A stretch of DNA of 64,000 nucleotides from Bradyrhizobium sp. LTSP885 (GCF_000938305.1 NZ_JYMT01000025.1:95695-159694); one strand, 5' to 3'; positions 45,285 to 56,074 are shown, counted from the stretch's first letter. Program-made: numbers and translations. The notes: a model not told the origin generated them from the letters alone.

Positions 45285-45470
45285 AGACGTCGTGGTTCTT
45301 CGAGAGGCACTTTCTTTCGAAGCTAAGAGGGAAGCCGGTGTAACGCCGGCGCTGCCCCCGCAACTGTAAGCGGTGAGCCACCGTTCAACTTCAGCCACTG
45401 AAGCGAAAGCTTTGGGAAGGCCGGACGGTAGCTGAGACCCGTGAGCCAGGAGACCTGCCTCGACAACATA
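45285..45470 (+). ncRNA. Cobalamin riboswitch upstream of metE
   Basis: Plus strand: AGCTAAGAGGGAAGCCGG, the conserved GCCGGCGCTGCCCCCGCAAC block (45345-45370 with ACTGTAAG), a TCAGCCACTG box near 45390 and the closing GCCAGGAGACCTGCC (45445-45459). It precedes the B12-independent methionine synthase gene, a classic target of B12 repression. Confidence 0.92.
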
Positions 45471-45564
45471 CACGTCCACGGGCGGGGTGTCCCGGTGGTG
45501 CGGTTGCGACCCCGCACGCGCACTCCGTGTTTGCGGAGTCCAGACGTGTCACTACGGCCTTTGC

Positions 45565-45579
45565 CCCCAACTTTTGGGG
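45565..45579 (+). promoter_or_regulatory. Hairpin over the metE ribosome-binding site
   Basis: CCCCAA, CTT, TTGGGG: the G-rich arm is the only candidate ribosome-binding site eight bases before the metE ATG. A riboswitch-controlled change in this pairing would control translation. Confidence 0.5.
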
Positions 45580-45587
45580 TTAAGCCA

Positions 45588-47942
45588 ATGTCTTCTACAA
45601 TCTCCTCACTTGCCGTTGCCACGCTCGGAACGCCGCGAATCGGCCCGCGCCGTGAACTCAAAGTCGCGCTGGAAAGCTTCTGGTCCGGCACATCAAACCA
45701 ACAGGCTCTGATCGAGACCGGTATCGGGCTGCGCGCCGCCAACTGGGCGCGGCAGAAGAAGCTCGGCGTGTCGGTGATTCCGTCGAACGATTTCTCGTTC
45801 TACGATCAGGTGCTCGACACCTCGGTCATGGTCGGCGCGATTCCTGAAGTCTATGGCTGGACCGGCGGCGCGGTCCCGCTCGCGACCTATTTCGCGATGG
45901 CGCGCGGCGCCCAAGGGGATGTCCAAGGTCACACCCATGATGCGTCCTGTGGCCATGCCCATCACGGCCAAGGTCACGGCGTCCCGGCGCAGGAAATGAC
46001 CAAGTGGTTCGACACCAACTACCACTACATGGTGCCGGAACTGTCTGACGATCAGCAATTCAGCCTCGCCTCACGCAAGCCGATCGAGGAATACCAGGAG
46101 GCCAAGGCGCTGGGTTATCAGACCCGGCCGGTGCTGGTCGGTCCGGTTACGTTCCTGAAGCTCGCCAAGAGCAAAGATGCCGGCCTCGACACCCTGTCGC
46201 TGCTCGACCGGCTGCTCCCTGTCTATATCGAGGTTCTGCGCGAGCTCGCCAAAAGCGGCGCCGAGTGGGTGCAGATCGATGAGCCCTGCCTGGTGCTCGA
46301 TCTCGACGATGCCGCGCGTGACGCATTGCGCCGTGCCTATGCGGAGATCGCGGTAGCCGTGCCGCAGGTCAAGATCATGCTGGCCAGCTATTTCGGCAGC
46401 ATCGGTGAGAATCGCGACACCGCCTTCGCGCTTCCGGTCGCCGGCCTGCATCTCGACCTGGTGCGCGCGCCCGAACAGCTCGACGACCTCGCCCGGCTGC
46501 CCGCCGATCGTGTCGTGTCGCTCGGCGTGATCGACGGCCGCAACATCTGGCGCGCCGATTTGGGCAAGATCCTCGACCGGCTCGAACCTGTGATCGCCAA
46601 GCTCGGCAAGGATCGCGTGCAGATCGCGCCCTCCTGCTCGCTGCTGCACGTTCCAATCGATCTCGGGTTAGAGGCCAAGCTCGACGCCGAAGTGAAGAGC
46701 TGGCTCGCCTTCTCCGTGCAGAAGATGGAGGAACTGGCAGCGCTCGGTAGCGCGCTTGCCGGCGGCCGCGGTCCGGTCGAGACCACCCTGAAGGCCTCGG
46801 ATGCGGCCGCAGCCGCGCGCAAGATCTCGCCGCGGATTCACGACGCCAAGGTCGCGCAACGTCTCGCTAGCGTCGATGCAGCGATGCGCCGCCGCGCCAG
46901 CGCGTTCGGAGAACGTGCCGGCACGCAACATGCGCGGTTCAACCTGCCCTCGTTCCCGACCACGACGATCGGCTCGTTCCCGCAGACACCGGAGATCCGA
47001 AAGGCGCGCGCGGCCCATGCCAAGGGCGGGCTGAGCGATGCCAACTACAAGACCTTCCTGCAGGAGCAGACCGCGCTGGCCGTGCGCTGGCAGGAAACCA
47101 TCGGGCTTGACGTGCTGGTGCATGGCGAGTTCGAGCGCAACGACATGGTGCAGTATTTCGGCGAGCAGCTGTCCGGCTTCGTCTTCACCGAGAACGCCTG
47201 GGTGCAGTCCTACGGCTCGCGCTATGTCAGGCCGCCGATCCTGTTCGGTGACGTGTCGCGTCCGAAGCCGATGACGGTCGAATGGTGGCAGTACGCGCAG
47301 TCGCTGACCAAGCGGCCGATGAAGGCGATGCTGACCGGACCGGTCACCATCCTGAACTGGTCGTTCGTTCGCGACGACATCCCGCGCAGCGAAGCCTGCC
47401 GGCAGATCGCATTCGCGATCCGCGATGAGGTCGGCGATCTCGAGACCGCCGGCGCCGGCATGATCCAGATCGACGAGGCGGCCCTGCGCGAAGGCCTGCC
47501 GCTGCGCCGCTCCGAGTGGACAACCTATCTCGACTGGGCCGTGGAGTGCTTCCGCATCTGCTCGTCCGGCGTTCGCGACGAGACCCAGATCCACACCCAC
47601 ATGTGCTACTCCGAGTTCAACGACATCATCGACGCAATCGGTGCGATGGACGCGGATGTGATCTCGATCGAGACCTCACGCTCGAAGATGGAGCTGCTCG
47701 ACGCTTTCCGGAACTACCGCTATCCGAACGAGATCGGGCCGGGTGTCTATGACATCCACTCGCCGCGTGTGCCCGAGGTCACGGAAATGACCGAGCTACT
47801 GAAGCTGGCGCGGCAACGGCTGTCCGATGCCCAGCTCTGGATCAATCCGGATTGCGGCCTGAAGACCCGCAAATGGGAAGAGGTCCGGCCCGCCCTCGTC
47901 AACATGGTCGCCGCCGCCCGCGAACTCCGCGAGCTGGCGTAG
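45588..47942 (+). CDS. metE: Cobalamin-independent methionine synthase
   Basis: 784-residue enzyme that moves a methyl group from methyltetrahydrofolate polyglutamate to homocysteine. The zinc ligands are in HTHMCYSEFNDI (His, Cys), SIETSRSKMELL (Glu) and NPDCGLKTR (Cys). It has the usual duplicated barrel, with the second beginning SFPTTTIGSFPQTPEIRKAR. An unusual His-rich insert (HTHDASCGHAHHGQGHG, about residues 114-130) interrupts the N-terminal barrel. The ATG at 45588 is the family start (MSSTISSLAVATLG); the longer frame runs through the riboswitch. Confidence 0.95.
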   Translation: MSSTISSLAVATLGTPRIGPRRELKVALESFWSGTSNQQALIETGIGLRAANWARQKKLGVSVIPSNDFSFYDQVLDTSVMVGAIPEVYGWTGGAVPLATYFAMARGAQGDVQGHTHDASCGHAHHGQGHGVPAQEMTKWFDTNYHYMVPELSDDQQFSLASRKPIEEYQEAKALGYQTRPVLVGPVTFLKLAKSKDAGLDTLSLLDRLLPVYIEVLRELAKSGAEWVQIDEPCLVLDLDDAARDALRRAYAEIAVAVPQVKIMLASYFGSIGENRDTAFALPVAGLHLDLVRAPEQLDDLARLPADRVVSLGVIDGRNIWRADLGKILDRLEPVIAKLGKDRVQIAPSCSLLHVPIDLGLEAKLDAEVKSWLAFSVQKMEELAALGSALAGGRGPVETTLKASDAAAAARKISPRIHDAKVAQRLASVDAAMRRRASAFGERAGTQHARFNLPSFPTTTIGSFPQTPEIRKARAAHAKGGLSDANYKTFLQEQTALAVRWQETIGLDVLVHGEFERNDMVQYFGEQLSGFVFTENAWVQSYGSRYVRPPILFGDVSRPKPMTVEWWQYAQSLTKRPMKAMLTGPVTILNWSFVRDDIPRSEACRQIAFAIRDEVGDLETAGAGMIQIDEAALREGLPLRRSEWTTYLDWAVECFRICSSGVRDETQIHTHMCYSEFNDIIDAIGAMDADVISIETSRSKMELLDAFRNYRYPNEIGPGVYDIHSPRVPEVTEMTELLKLARQRLSDAQLWINPDCGLKTRKWEEVRPALVNMVAAARELRELA

Positions 47943-47990
47943 AGCAAGGACCGCCTGCCCCGTTCGAACCGTCACATCGAGGAAGAGATC

Positions 47991-48188
47991 ATGCGCTTCT
48001 GGATCGAATGCACGAGGTTTGCAACGGGGCAGGCCATTCACATCAACATCGCGCTGGTCGGCTCGATGTGGCGCGACGGCGAGCGCACCGTGCTCGCCTT
48101 CGTCGGAGGCGATGGAAAGACGATCGAGGTGAGTGAAACGCCGGAGCAGATTCTGGAACGGCATTTCGGGGCGATGAGAACGGCGTAA
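47991..48188 (+). CDS. Small conserved protein (65 aa) downstream of metE
   Basis: ATG at 47991 with GAGGAAGAG upstream. The product MRFWIECTRFATGQAIHINI is followed by LVGSMWRDGERTVLAFVGGD and ends with a helix. It looks like a small beta-rich fold; I know no function. It lies 48 bases after metE on the same strand, so it may share the metE transcript and its B12 control. Confidence 0.6.
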   Translation: MRFWIECTRFATGQAIHINIALVGSMWRDGERTVLAFVGGDGKTIEVSETPEQILERHFGAMRTA

Positions 48189-48202
48189 GCCAGCAACTTC
48201 TT

Positions 48203-48233
48203 CGTCATTGCGAGCCAACGGCTCGCAATGACG
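48203..48233. terminator. 14-bp inverted repeat between convergent genes
   Basis: CGTCATTGCGAGCC, AAC, GGCTCGCAATGACG: a perfect 14-base stem. It sits between the small gene and the convergent ABC binding-protein gene and should act as a bidirectional terminator. From memory it also looks like a common Bradyrhizobium repeat (CGTCATTGCGAGC). Confidence 0.65.
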
Positions 48234-48241
48234 CAACAAAT

Positions 48242-49441
48242 TCAATTCCCCGTCTGCAATTCGCCAAACCGATCCCAGGTCTTGCCGTTGAATCGCATAA
48301 ACTGCATTTGCTCGACCGGCACATGGTCGGTCGGCGAGGTGTTGATCCTGATGCCCGGCAGCAGCATCGGCAATTCCAGGTTCTTGATCGAATAGGCCTG
48401 CTTCAGGATGTTCTCGGTCGACAGATCATTGCCGCAGGCCTTCAGCACGTCCTCCAGCGCCATCGCACTGTTGTAGGCGTTGACGTAATTGGTATCGTGT
48501 TGGTCTGCGTCCGGTACGTATTTGGTCATGAATTCGCGCCAGCCCTTCATGCCGGCATCGTCCTTCCAGGCGGAATCGTCGGGGTCCTTCACATAAGCCG
48601 TGGAAATGATGCCGGTGCCGGCCTCGACGCCGGCAGGCTGCATCACGGTCGAAATCCAGACCGCGGTGTTGGAGAGGAAAATCATCGGCCGCCAGCCGAT
48701 CTCATAGGCTTTCCGGATCGACTGCGCCGCGAATTTCGGCGTCGCCGCGATCACGAAGACGTCGGCGTTCGACGCCTTCAGCTTGACGATCTGCGAGTCG
48801 ATGGTCGGGTCTGATATCTCGTAGGTCGCAACCATGACGAGCGAATCATATTTCTCGCCGAGCACATCCTTCAAGCCGGCGAGATAATCGCGGCCATAAT
48901 CGTCGTTCTGCGAGATCACGGCGAATGTTGCGTTCGGATTCTTCGCCAGTGCATAGCGTGCGTATAGCCGCGCCTCGTAGCGGAACGGCGCCTGCACCCC
49001 CATCACGGCCTGCGGAAATTGCGCGATGTCGCCGAATTTCGAGGCGCCGGAGGCCAGAAACAGCTGCGGGATGTTCTTGCCCTGCAGGTATTTTGCGATC
49101 GCGGTGTTATGCGCGGTGCCGATCGAGGAGAAGATCAGCGCGACCTCGTCGCTCTCGACCAGACGGCGGGTCTGCTCCACCGTCTTCGGCGGCGCGTAGG
49201 AATCGTCAAGCGAGATCAAATTGACCTTGCGCCCATTGATGCCGCCGCGTTCGTTGACCATCTTGAAATAGCCGGCCTCACCCTTGCCCAGCGCACCGAA
49301 CGCCGACACCGGCCCGCTATAGGGCATAGTTTGGCCGATCCTGATTTCCGTTGCGGTGACGCCGCGCATCTCGGCGGCGACGGAAGCGGCTGGCAGCAGC
49401 AGGAATGAAACGGCGGCAAGCGCGCCAAATGCCTTACGCAT
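48242..49441 (-). CDS. ABC transporter substrate-binding protein, branched-chain amino acid type
   Basis: 399 residues: signal peptide (1-23, ending SVAAE) and a type I periplasmic binding fold (GVTATEIRIGQTMPYSGPVS to the end). The pattern IRIGQTMPYSGP and the later PNATFAVISQNDDYGRDYLAG are typical of LivJ-like Peripla_BP_6 proteins that deliver amino acids, amides or aromatic acids. No permease or ATPase is adjacent, so it is an orphan and its ligand is unknown. Confidence 0.88.
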   Translation of the reverse strand: MRKAFGALAAVSFLLLPAASVAAEMRGVTATEIRIGQTMPYSGPVSAFGALGKGEAGYFKMVNERGGINGRKVNLISLDDSYAPPKTVEQTRRLVESDEVALIFSSIGTAHNTAIAKYLQGKNIPQLFLASGASKFGDIAQFPQAVMGVQAPFRYEARLYARYALAKNPNATFAVISQNDDYGRDYLAGLKDVLGEKYDSLVMVATYEISDPTIDSQIVKLKASNADVFVIAATPKFAAQSIRKAYEIGWRPMIFLSNTAVWISTVMQPAGVEAGTGIISTAYVKDPDDSAWKDDAGMKGWREFMTKYVPDADQHDTNYVNAYNSAMALEDVLKACGNDLSTENILKQAYSIKNLELPMLLPGIRINTSPTDHVPVEQMQFMRFNGKTWDRFGELQTGN

Positions 49442-49578
49442 CGGCTTCCCCTCCCCTGATTTTCACCGCGCTTCTTGGGGCGCGGCCGTGCCGTTAACCG
49501 GCCGAGCAGAGGATGCCACGGCGCCCGAATGGACGCCAATCATAATCATGATGCTTTATAAGCAATGATGGGCGGCGG

Positions 49579-49998
49579 CTATTTCGATGCCTTGTCGCGC
49601 TCCTTGACGGGAATCACAAATTTCAGTCCGGACCAGACTTCATCGATCGCGCAGACCTTGATGTCGACGAGGCCGGCCGCAAGCCCGGTCTCACGCACCA
49701 CCGTATCGGTGAGATCGGTCGCGACGCCCGAGCTCTTCTTCGGCCACGACACCCAGATCATGCCGTCAGGCGCGATCGCTTGCCGATAGCGGCGCAGCTT
49801 GGCGGCGAGCCCCTTAGCCTCGGCCGCGAATAGGTGCACGGCATCGAACGGCCCCTTTGCGGTCTTCGCAATCCGTACACCAGCGGGCAATTCGCCGACC
49901 ATGTCGCCATAGGCAACGGACAATCCGTCCACAAAAATGCAAAAGCCCGGCTTAAGGCCGAGCTTTTGCACAATCGATTTGCCGGAGGTGCCGGCCAT
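49579..49998 (-). CDS. DUF3052-like protein
   Basis: 139 residues, predicted soluble alpha/beta fold (MAGTSGKSIVQKLGLKPG, AVHLFAAEAKGL, DGMIWVSWPKKSSG). The K-L-x-I/L-K-P-G start and the IWVSWPKK segment resemble DUF3052 proteins, function unknown. It follows ftsH by 12 bases on the same strand and may be co-transcribed. Confidence 0.72.
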   Translation of the reverse strand: MAGTSGKSIVQKLGLKPGFCIFVDGLSVAYGDMVGELPAGVRIAKTAKGPFDAVHLFAAEAKGLAAKLRRYRQAIAPDGMIWVSWPKKSSGVATDLTDTVVRETGLAAGLVDIKVCAIDEVWSGLKFVIPVKERDKASK

Positions 49999-50010
49999 GG
50001 CTGCGGGCGT

Positions 50011-51933
<1,923 letters not shown>

Positions 51934-52189
51934 TGTCTTCCTTCGTGGTCGCGCGGATCGCGGCCTCTACTTATCCTTGGGCAGGCTCTGTGGGAATCCC
52001 CGAGGAATCTATCCCGTCGATGATATCAATTTAGGTGCCGCAGGGGTCGATGCCAAGGGAACCACGCAGGACTATTTAACGCATCCTAGCGCGATTCCCG
52101 GTCAAATAATGGCGCCAAATCTGGTGTTTTCCGGGGTTAGTTAAGCCTCCCCACCGGATTATGACAGCGATTGAAACAATCGGCCAAAC

Positions 52190-53212
52190 TCACCCGGAAC
52201 GCGTGCGGCGGCGCGGCGCCGGCTCGACCCGGATACGACCGCCGGCAACGCTGATAATCGCCCCCGCCAGGGTCTGTTTCAGCCTTGGCCCGCGCTCCGC
52301 CACGGCGCGATCCAAAGCCGCAAGCAAGGTTTCGACCTTGCCAAGTTCGGCGGGCCCCTCGTGTCCGGTCCGGTCAATGGCGCGCTTGAGGAGGCGGAGG
52401 CGGATCTCCTCGGGCATCGCCGCAAACAGCGCCGCATCGAAGCCAACGCGAGCGGTACTTTGGTCCCTCAACGCAAGATAGCGCTCGGCGCCGTCGGCGA
52501 GCACCTCCACGGCCGCATTGGCGCGCGCAAGTCGCGCCGCGAGCCGCGCCAGGTTCCGTGCGTCACCGCCCTCTTCCGCCAGCGCCGGCATCAGCGCGCG
52601 CAGCCGCGGACGCGTGAAGGCTGGATCGCGATTGGTCGGATCGTTGGCAAAGCCGACGCCAGCCTTCTTCAGCGTCGCGATCAGCTGTGCCTTGGAGATA
52701 TCGAGCAACGGTCGCGCCAGCCGAAGCCCCTCCCGCTCCGTCTCGCGCGCCATCGCCGCCAGACCCGCAATGCCGCTGCCGCGCAGCATCCGCATCAACA
52801 GCGTCTCGGCCTGGTCGTCGCGGGTATGCGCGGTGAGGACGTGGGTGGCACCGTGCTTGCGCGCGGCCTGTGCCAGCAAGCGATAGCGCGCCTCGCGGGC
52901 GGCCGCCGGCAATCCGGTGCTCGGCTTGGCGCCGGTCCAGCGCAATGTTTGATGCGGCAGCTCCAGACTTTGCGCCAGCCGTTTGACGTCGCGGGCCTCG
53001 CGGGCGGCCTCCTTGCGCAGGCCGTGATCGACGGTGACGGTGATCAATCGCGGCCCGCGTGCGAGGCCGCGGCGCCAGCGTGCGGCAAGCCACATCAGCG
53101 CCACGGAATCGGGACCGCCCGACACCGCGAGCACGATCGCGGGCGCGGACGCCAGGCCCGCGAACAGCCGTTTGGCGTCCCTTGCCGGGATGGCGGATTG
53201 GTCGTCAGGCAT
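52190..53212 (-). CDS. tilS: tRNA(Ile)-lysidine synthetase TilS
   Basis: 340 residues. It changes cytidine-34 of tRNA-Ile(CAU) to lysidine so the anticodon reads AUA. The PP-loop SGGPDS is at 31-36, and the later HTRDDQAETLLMR is the TilS core. It is shorter than E. coli TilS, mainly in the C-terminal domain, as in many alphaproteobacteria. Upstream of ftsH, downstream of cpoB. Confidence 0.93.
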   Translation of the reverse strand: MPDDQSAIPARDAKRLFAGLASAPAIVLAVSGGPDSVALMWLAARWRRGLARGPRLITVTVDHGLRKEAAREARDVKRLAQSLELPHQTLRWTGAKPSTGLPAAAREARYRLLAQAARKHGATHVLTAHTRDDQAETLLMRMLRGSGIAGLAAMARETEREGLRLARPLLDISKAQLIATLKKAGVGFANDPTNRDPAFTRPRLRALMPALAEEGGDARNLARLAARLARANAAVEVLADGAERYLALRDQSTARVGFDAALFAAMPEEIRLRLLKRAIDRTGHEGPAELGKVETLLAALDRAVAERGPRLKQTLAGAIISVAGGRIRVEPAPRRRTRSG

Positions 53213-53263
53213 CGCAGGACCAGCATGTCGTGAGAGGCCGGAAACGACCTCCCCGTCGCTGGT

Positions 53264-54277
53264 TTAGCACTTCACCCGCTTTTGCTCACGGTCGACGGCG
53301 GATTTCACGCCACCGGATGCGCGCGGATATTTGCGCGATACCTCGCCGAACGCGGCGCAGGCGGCTTCTTTTTCCTTCAGCGCCGCGAGCGACTGGCCGA
53401 GCCGCAGCAGCGCGTCGGGCGCCTTGGCCGACTTGTCGAACTTGGTCGTGACACCAAGGAAGGTCTCGGCGGCGTCACGATATTGCTGGCGCTGGAAATA
53501 GGTCTCGCCGAGCCAGTATTGCGAATCCGCGACCAGCGGGTCAGCGGGATATTTCTGCGAAAAATTCTTCATCGTCTCTTCGGCGAGCGCGTAGTCCTTG
53601 CGCTGGATGTAGCCGATGCCGAGGTCGAACTCGTCCTTTGGCGTAGCCGATGGCGGCAGCGTGGTCAGGGCGGCGCTGGCACCGGGGGCGCGTTGCGGCG
53701 GACCACCCGCGTCGCGCGGACTGGTGTTGCCGAGATCGAGCGGCTCGCCCGCGGCGCGGCCGCCGGGAGCACCGACCACGGCATCATTGGAGACCGGCAG
53801 CTGCCCGCCACCCAGCGCGCGCGGTGCGCCCGGGGCGTTCGGGTTTTGGTTCGGATCGAACGCGTCGCCACGGCTGCGGCGGCCGGGAACTGCGGCCGTC
53901 GCTGGCTCCTGTACGATCGGCGCGGGAGCAGCGATCTGCTGTTGCTGGTCATAGCCGCCCTGCTGCCGGGACTGGGCCTGCGGATAGGCTTGGGGCTGCT
54001 GCGCCGGCGGCACCGCCGCGACATTCGGCTGGGCCGCGGGCGGCTGTCCGCCCGGACCCGCAGGCTGGGCGCCGAGCTGGCGCAGCCGGTCCTCGAGCTG
54101 GCGGTTGCGGTACTGCAACTCCTCGTTCTGTCCGGTCAACTGCCGTAGCTGGTTCTCGAGCCGCTCGATCCGCATCTCGGCATCGGAGTCGTCTGATTGC
54201 GCAAAGGCCGGCGAGGAAACGGCAAACATCGCCGCGATCGCCGCGGCGGAAGAAAGGAAAAGAAGCCTGGATGACAT
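53264..54277 (-). CDS. cpoB: Tol-Pal system protein CpoB (YbgF)
   Basis: 337 residues: signal peptide (about 1-26, ending AFAQ), a coiled coil (RIERLENQLRQLTGQNEEL, about 35-68), a long Gln/Pro-rich linker, and three C-terminal TPRs (FDLGIGYIQRKDYALAEE onward, about 215-330). CpoB links Tol-Pal to peptidoglycan synthesis at division in E. coli. The ATG at 54277 is the signal-peptide start; the frame continues upstream without support. It follows pal, as in most tol-pal loci, with a terminator between them. Confidence 0.92.
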   Translation of the reverse strand: MSSRLLFLSSAAAIAAMFAVSSPAFAQSDDSDAEMRIERLENQLRQLTGQNEELQYRNRQLEDRLRQLGAQPAGPGGQPPAAQPNVAAVPPAQQPQAYPQAQSRQQGGYDQQQQIAAPAPIVQEPATAAVPGRRSRGDAFDPNQNPNAPGAPRALGGGQLPVSNDAVVGAPGGRAAGEPLDLGNTSPRDAGGPPQRAPGASAALTTLPPSATPKDEFDLGIGYIQRKDYALAEETMKNFSQKYPADPLVADSQYWLGETYFQRQQYRDAAETFLGVTTKFDKSAKAPDALLRLGQSLAALKEKEAACAAFGEVSRKYPRASGGVKSAVDREQKRVKC

Positions 54278-54484
54278 TTTGCCCTGACGACGAGATCGAC
54301 GTGAAAAGCTGGTCACATTGGGGGACGGAGTACGCCGGAATTGTGACTTGCGTTCCGGACCCGGCGTTGCATTGCAGGGGTATGGTTTAGTGCCAGAAAC
54401 GGAACAAGCAAGCAGGCAGTTGCGCGCAGCTCCGTTCATCAAGCTGACGGAACGCTGGCTCCGCTATCGCACGCCCCAAAACAA

Positions 54485-54508
54485 AACCGGCGCCCGAAGG
54501 CGCCGGTT
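54485..54508 (-). terminator. Intrinsic terminator between pal and cpoB
   Basis: AACCGGCGCC and GGCGCCGGTT form a 10-bp stem with a TTCG loop (minus strand), followed by TTTGTTTT. It lies 24 bases after the pal stop, so cpoB probably has its own promoter. Confidence 0.82.
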
Positions 54509-54531
54509 GAAAGATTGGCCGAGATGATCGC

Positions 54532-55026
54532 TCAGGAACTCGCGTTCAGCACCGTGACGGCGCGGCGGTTCTGCGACCAGCAGGAAATGTCGTTACAGAC
54601 CGCGACCGGGCGTTCCTTGCCGTAGGAGATGGTCCGCATGCGGCTCGCATCGATGCCGCGTGAGGTGAGGTATGCTCGGACCGACTGGGCACGGCGTGCG
54701 CCGAGCGCGATGTTGTATTCGCGGGTGCCGCGCTCGTCGGCGTGACCTTCGATGGTGAAGGCATAGCGGTTGTAGGTCTGCAGCCACTGCGCCTGCTTGT
54801 CGAGGGTCGCAATCGCCTGCGGGCTGAGATCGGTCTGGTCGCTCTCGAAGAACACGCGGTCGCCGACATTGACCACGAAATCCTGCTGGCTGCCCGGGGT
54901 CGCGGCGCTCGCCATGGCGCCATCGGCACCCATGCCGTTCTTGTTGGCGCACGCACCCATCGACAGCGCCACGGCAAGAACCGCCGCCAGCTTCATACCC
55001 TGGAGGATACGCATTTGATATTTCAT
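54532..55026 (-). CDS. pal: Peptidoglycan-associated lipoprotein Pal
   Basis: 164 residues. The signal peptide ends in a lipobox (SMGAC, Cys near residue 26). The OmpA-like domain (about 50-160) has NVGDRVFFESDQTDLS and the peptidoglycan-binding EGHADERGTREYNIALGARRA. Pal anchors the outer membrane to the wall and is pulled by TolB. ATG 55026 follows GGAGGCTCCCG. Two TTAACCAT motifs lie upstream. Confidence 0.96.
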   Translation of the reverse strand: MKYQMRILQGMKLAAVLAVALSMGACANKNGMGADGAMASAATPGSQQDFVVNVGDRVFFESDQTDLSPQAIATLDKQAQWLQTYNRYAFTIEGHADERGTREYNIALGARRAQSVRAYLTSRGIDASRMRTISYGKERPVAVCNDISCWSQNRRAVTVLNASS

Positions 55027-55336
55027 TCGGGAGCCTCCACGCTCACGCTCTTCGTACTGTCCATCCGGTCTACAGGGCGATGGTTAAGCGAACGTTCCGT
55101 CAACCTTGATGGAACCTTGCCAGACCCCGTCAAATGCCGGGCAATGACGAAAAGCGCCCCCGATGGTTAATGGGTGGCAAATGTGGCGCGACGGTGAAGA
55201 GAAGGCAAGCTTCGCCGGAACCGATCGCTTTTGCAGGCAATTTCGAGCCCGCGAACGGCCACTGCGCGACAGATAGTTGCGTTTGACGCGAGGGCGGGCG
55301 GCCGCAACGAGATCGGCGAGCGCCGGCGGCTTCCCC
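55027..55336. other. pal upstream region
   Basis: 310 bases with no supported gene. On the minus strand TTAACCAT occurs twice (55080-55087 and 55163-55170), a half-site pattern of the cell-cycle regulator CtrA. The pal ribosome-binding site is strong. Short frames here are not coding-like. Confidence 0.6.
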
Positions 55337-56074
55337 TCAGGAATTGGGCACGATCGAGGCGCGCTCGAACGGCCTGACAAGAGCGTCGGGCAGGGATCGG
55401 CTCTCGCTGCGTTCGAACAACATGCGCCGCTCGAACGCGCTCGAGCGCAGGAACGGATAGCGGGCAAGCACCCTCTCCCGCACCGACGGCAGATGCGCCG
55501 CCATCAGCCCAACCGGCTTCACCAGCCCAGGATAGAGACGCGCCTCGGACCAGGTCTCGTGCAGAAATACCCGACGGTAGAAGGCCATGTGCTCGGGACG
55601 AACCGGCGCCAGGCCGTAATCGGCATTGAAATGCACCCCGGCAGTCGAGCCAAGGCGTACCGTGACATAGGGTAGTTCCGGAAAGCTTCGCGCCTTCTCG
55701 GGATCCGCGACAAAGCGCGTTGAATCGATGAAGACCAGGCCCTGATCGAGTTTGGGATGGAGCACGTCGCCGAACACTTCGACCGTAGGCGAGGTGCGCA
55801 ACTCCGGGGTCGCGACGGTGATTCGAATCGAGCTGCAGAGCTCGCCCTGCAGGTAAACGCCAAAGACCCAGGCATTCGGCGCGTCGTCAAATTGATCGAC
55901 AACCCGCTCGTCCGCCGACGGCCGGATCGCGCCCTCACGCAAATAAGCACGGTAGCGGAGCCGGTAAATCTCGTCCTTCTGCTCCGGAGTTTGGGCAAGG
56001 CGATAGTCGACTTGGTCCAGTGGGTCCGCAAGCCTTCCTGTCGCGGGCTTGATAACTTCTGCCGCGGACCTCAT
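55337..56074 (-). CDS. GNAT-fold N-acyltransferase of the LuxI / FeeM type
   Basis: 245 residues. The pattern IYRLRYRAYLREG, VFGVYLQGELCSSIRI, FIDSTRFV with AR/LPYVTVRL and HFNADYGLAPVRPEHMAFYRRVF resembles N-acyl amino acid synthases such as FeeM and, more distantly, autoinducer synthases of the LuxI family. These transfer a fatty acyl chain from acyl carrier protein to an amino acid or homoserine lactone. No LuxR gene is next to it, so a structural lipid or signal role is open. AGGAG precedes the ATG. It lies between a GGDEF-EAL gene and pal, on the same strand. Confidence 0.65.
   Translation of the reverse strand: MRSAAEVIKPATGRLADPLDQVDYRLAQTPEQKDEIYRLRYRAYLREGAIRPSADERVVDQFDDAPNAWVFGVYLQGELCSSIRITVATPELRTSPTVEVFGDVLHPKLDQGLVFIDSTRFVADPEKARSFPELPYVTVRLGSTAGVHFNADYGLAPVRPEHMAFYRRVFLHETWSEARLYPGLVKPVGLMAAHLPSVRERVLARYPFLRSSAFERRMLFERSESRSLPDALVRPFERASIVPNS

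Larger units (their letters stand above)
44805..45587. other. nrdA / metE divergent control region
   Basis: The 783 bases between the divergent genes hold two complete cobalamin riboswitches in opposite orientation, both expression platforms and, between 45106 and 45284, the two promoters. No protein gene is supported. The short frames here are shadows of the RNA structures. Confidence 0.85.

Noticed and set aside
45441..45587. Longer MetE start within the riboswitch
   Set aside because: The upstream residues are a translation of the riboswitch RNA and are unlike any MetE N-terminus.
51980..52080. Heat-shock (RpoH) promoter for ftsH
   Set aside because: A CTTGGC-N16-CCTAAAT stretch is present but too far from consensus to call.
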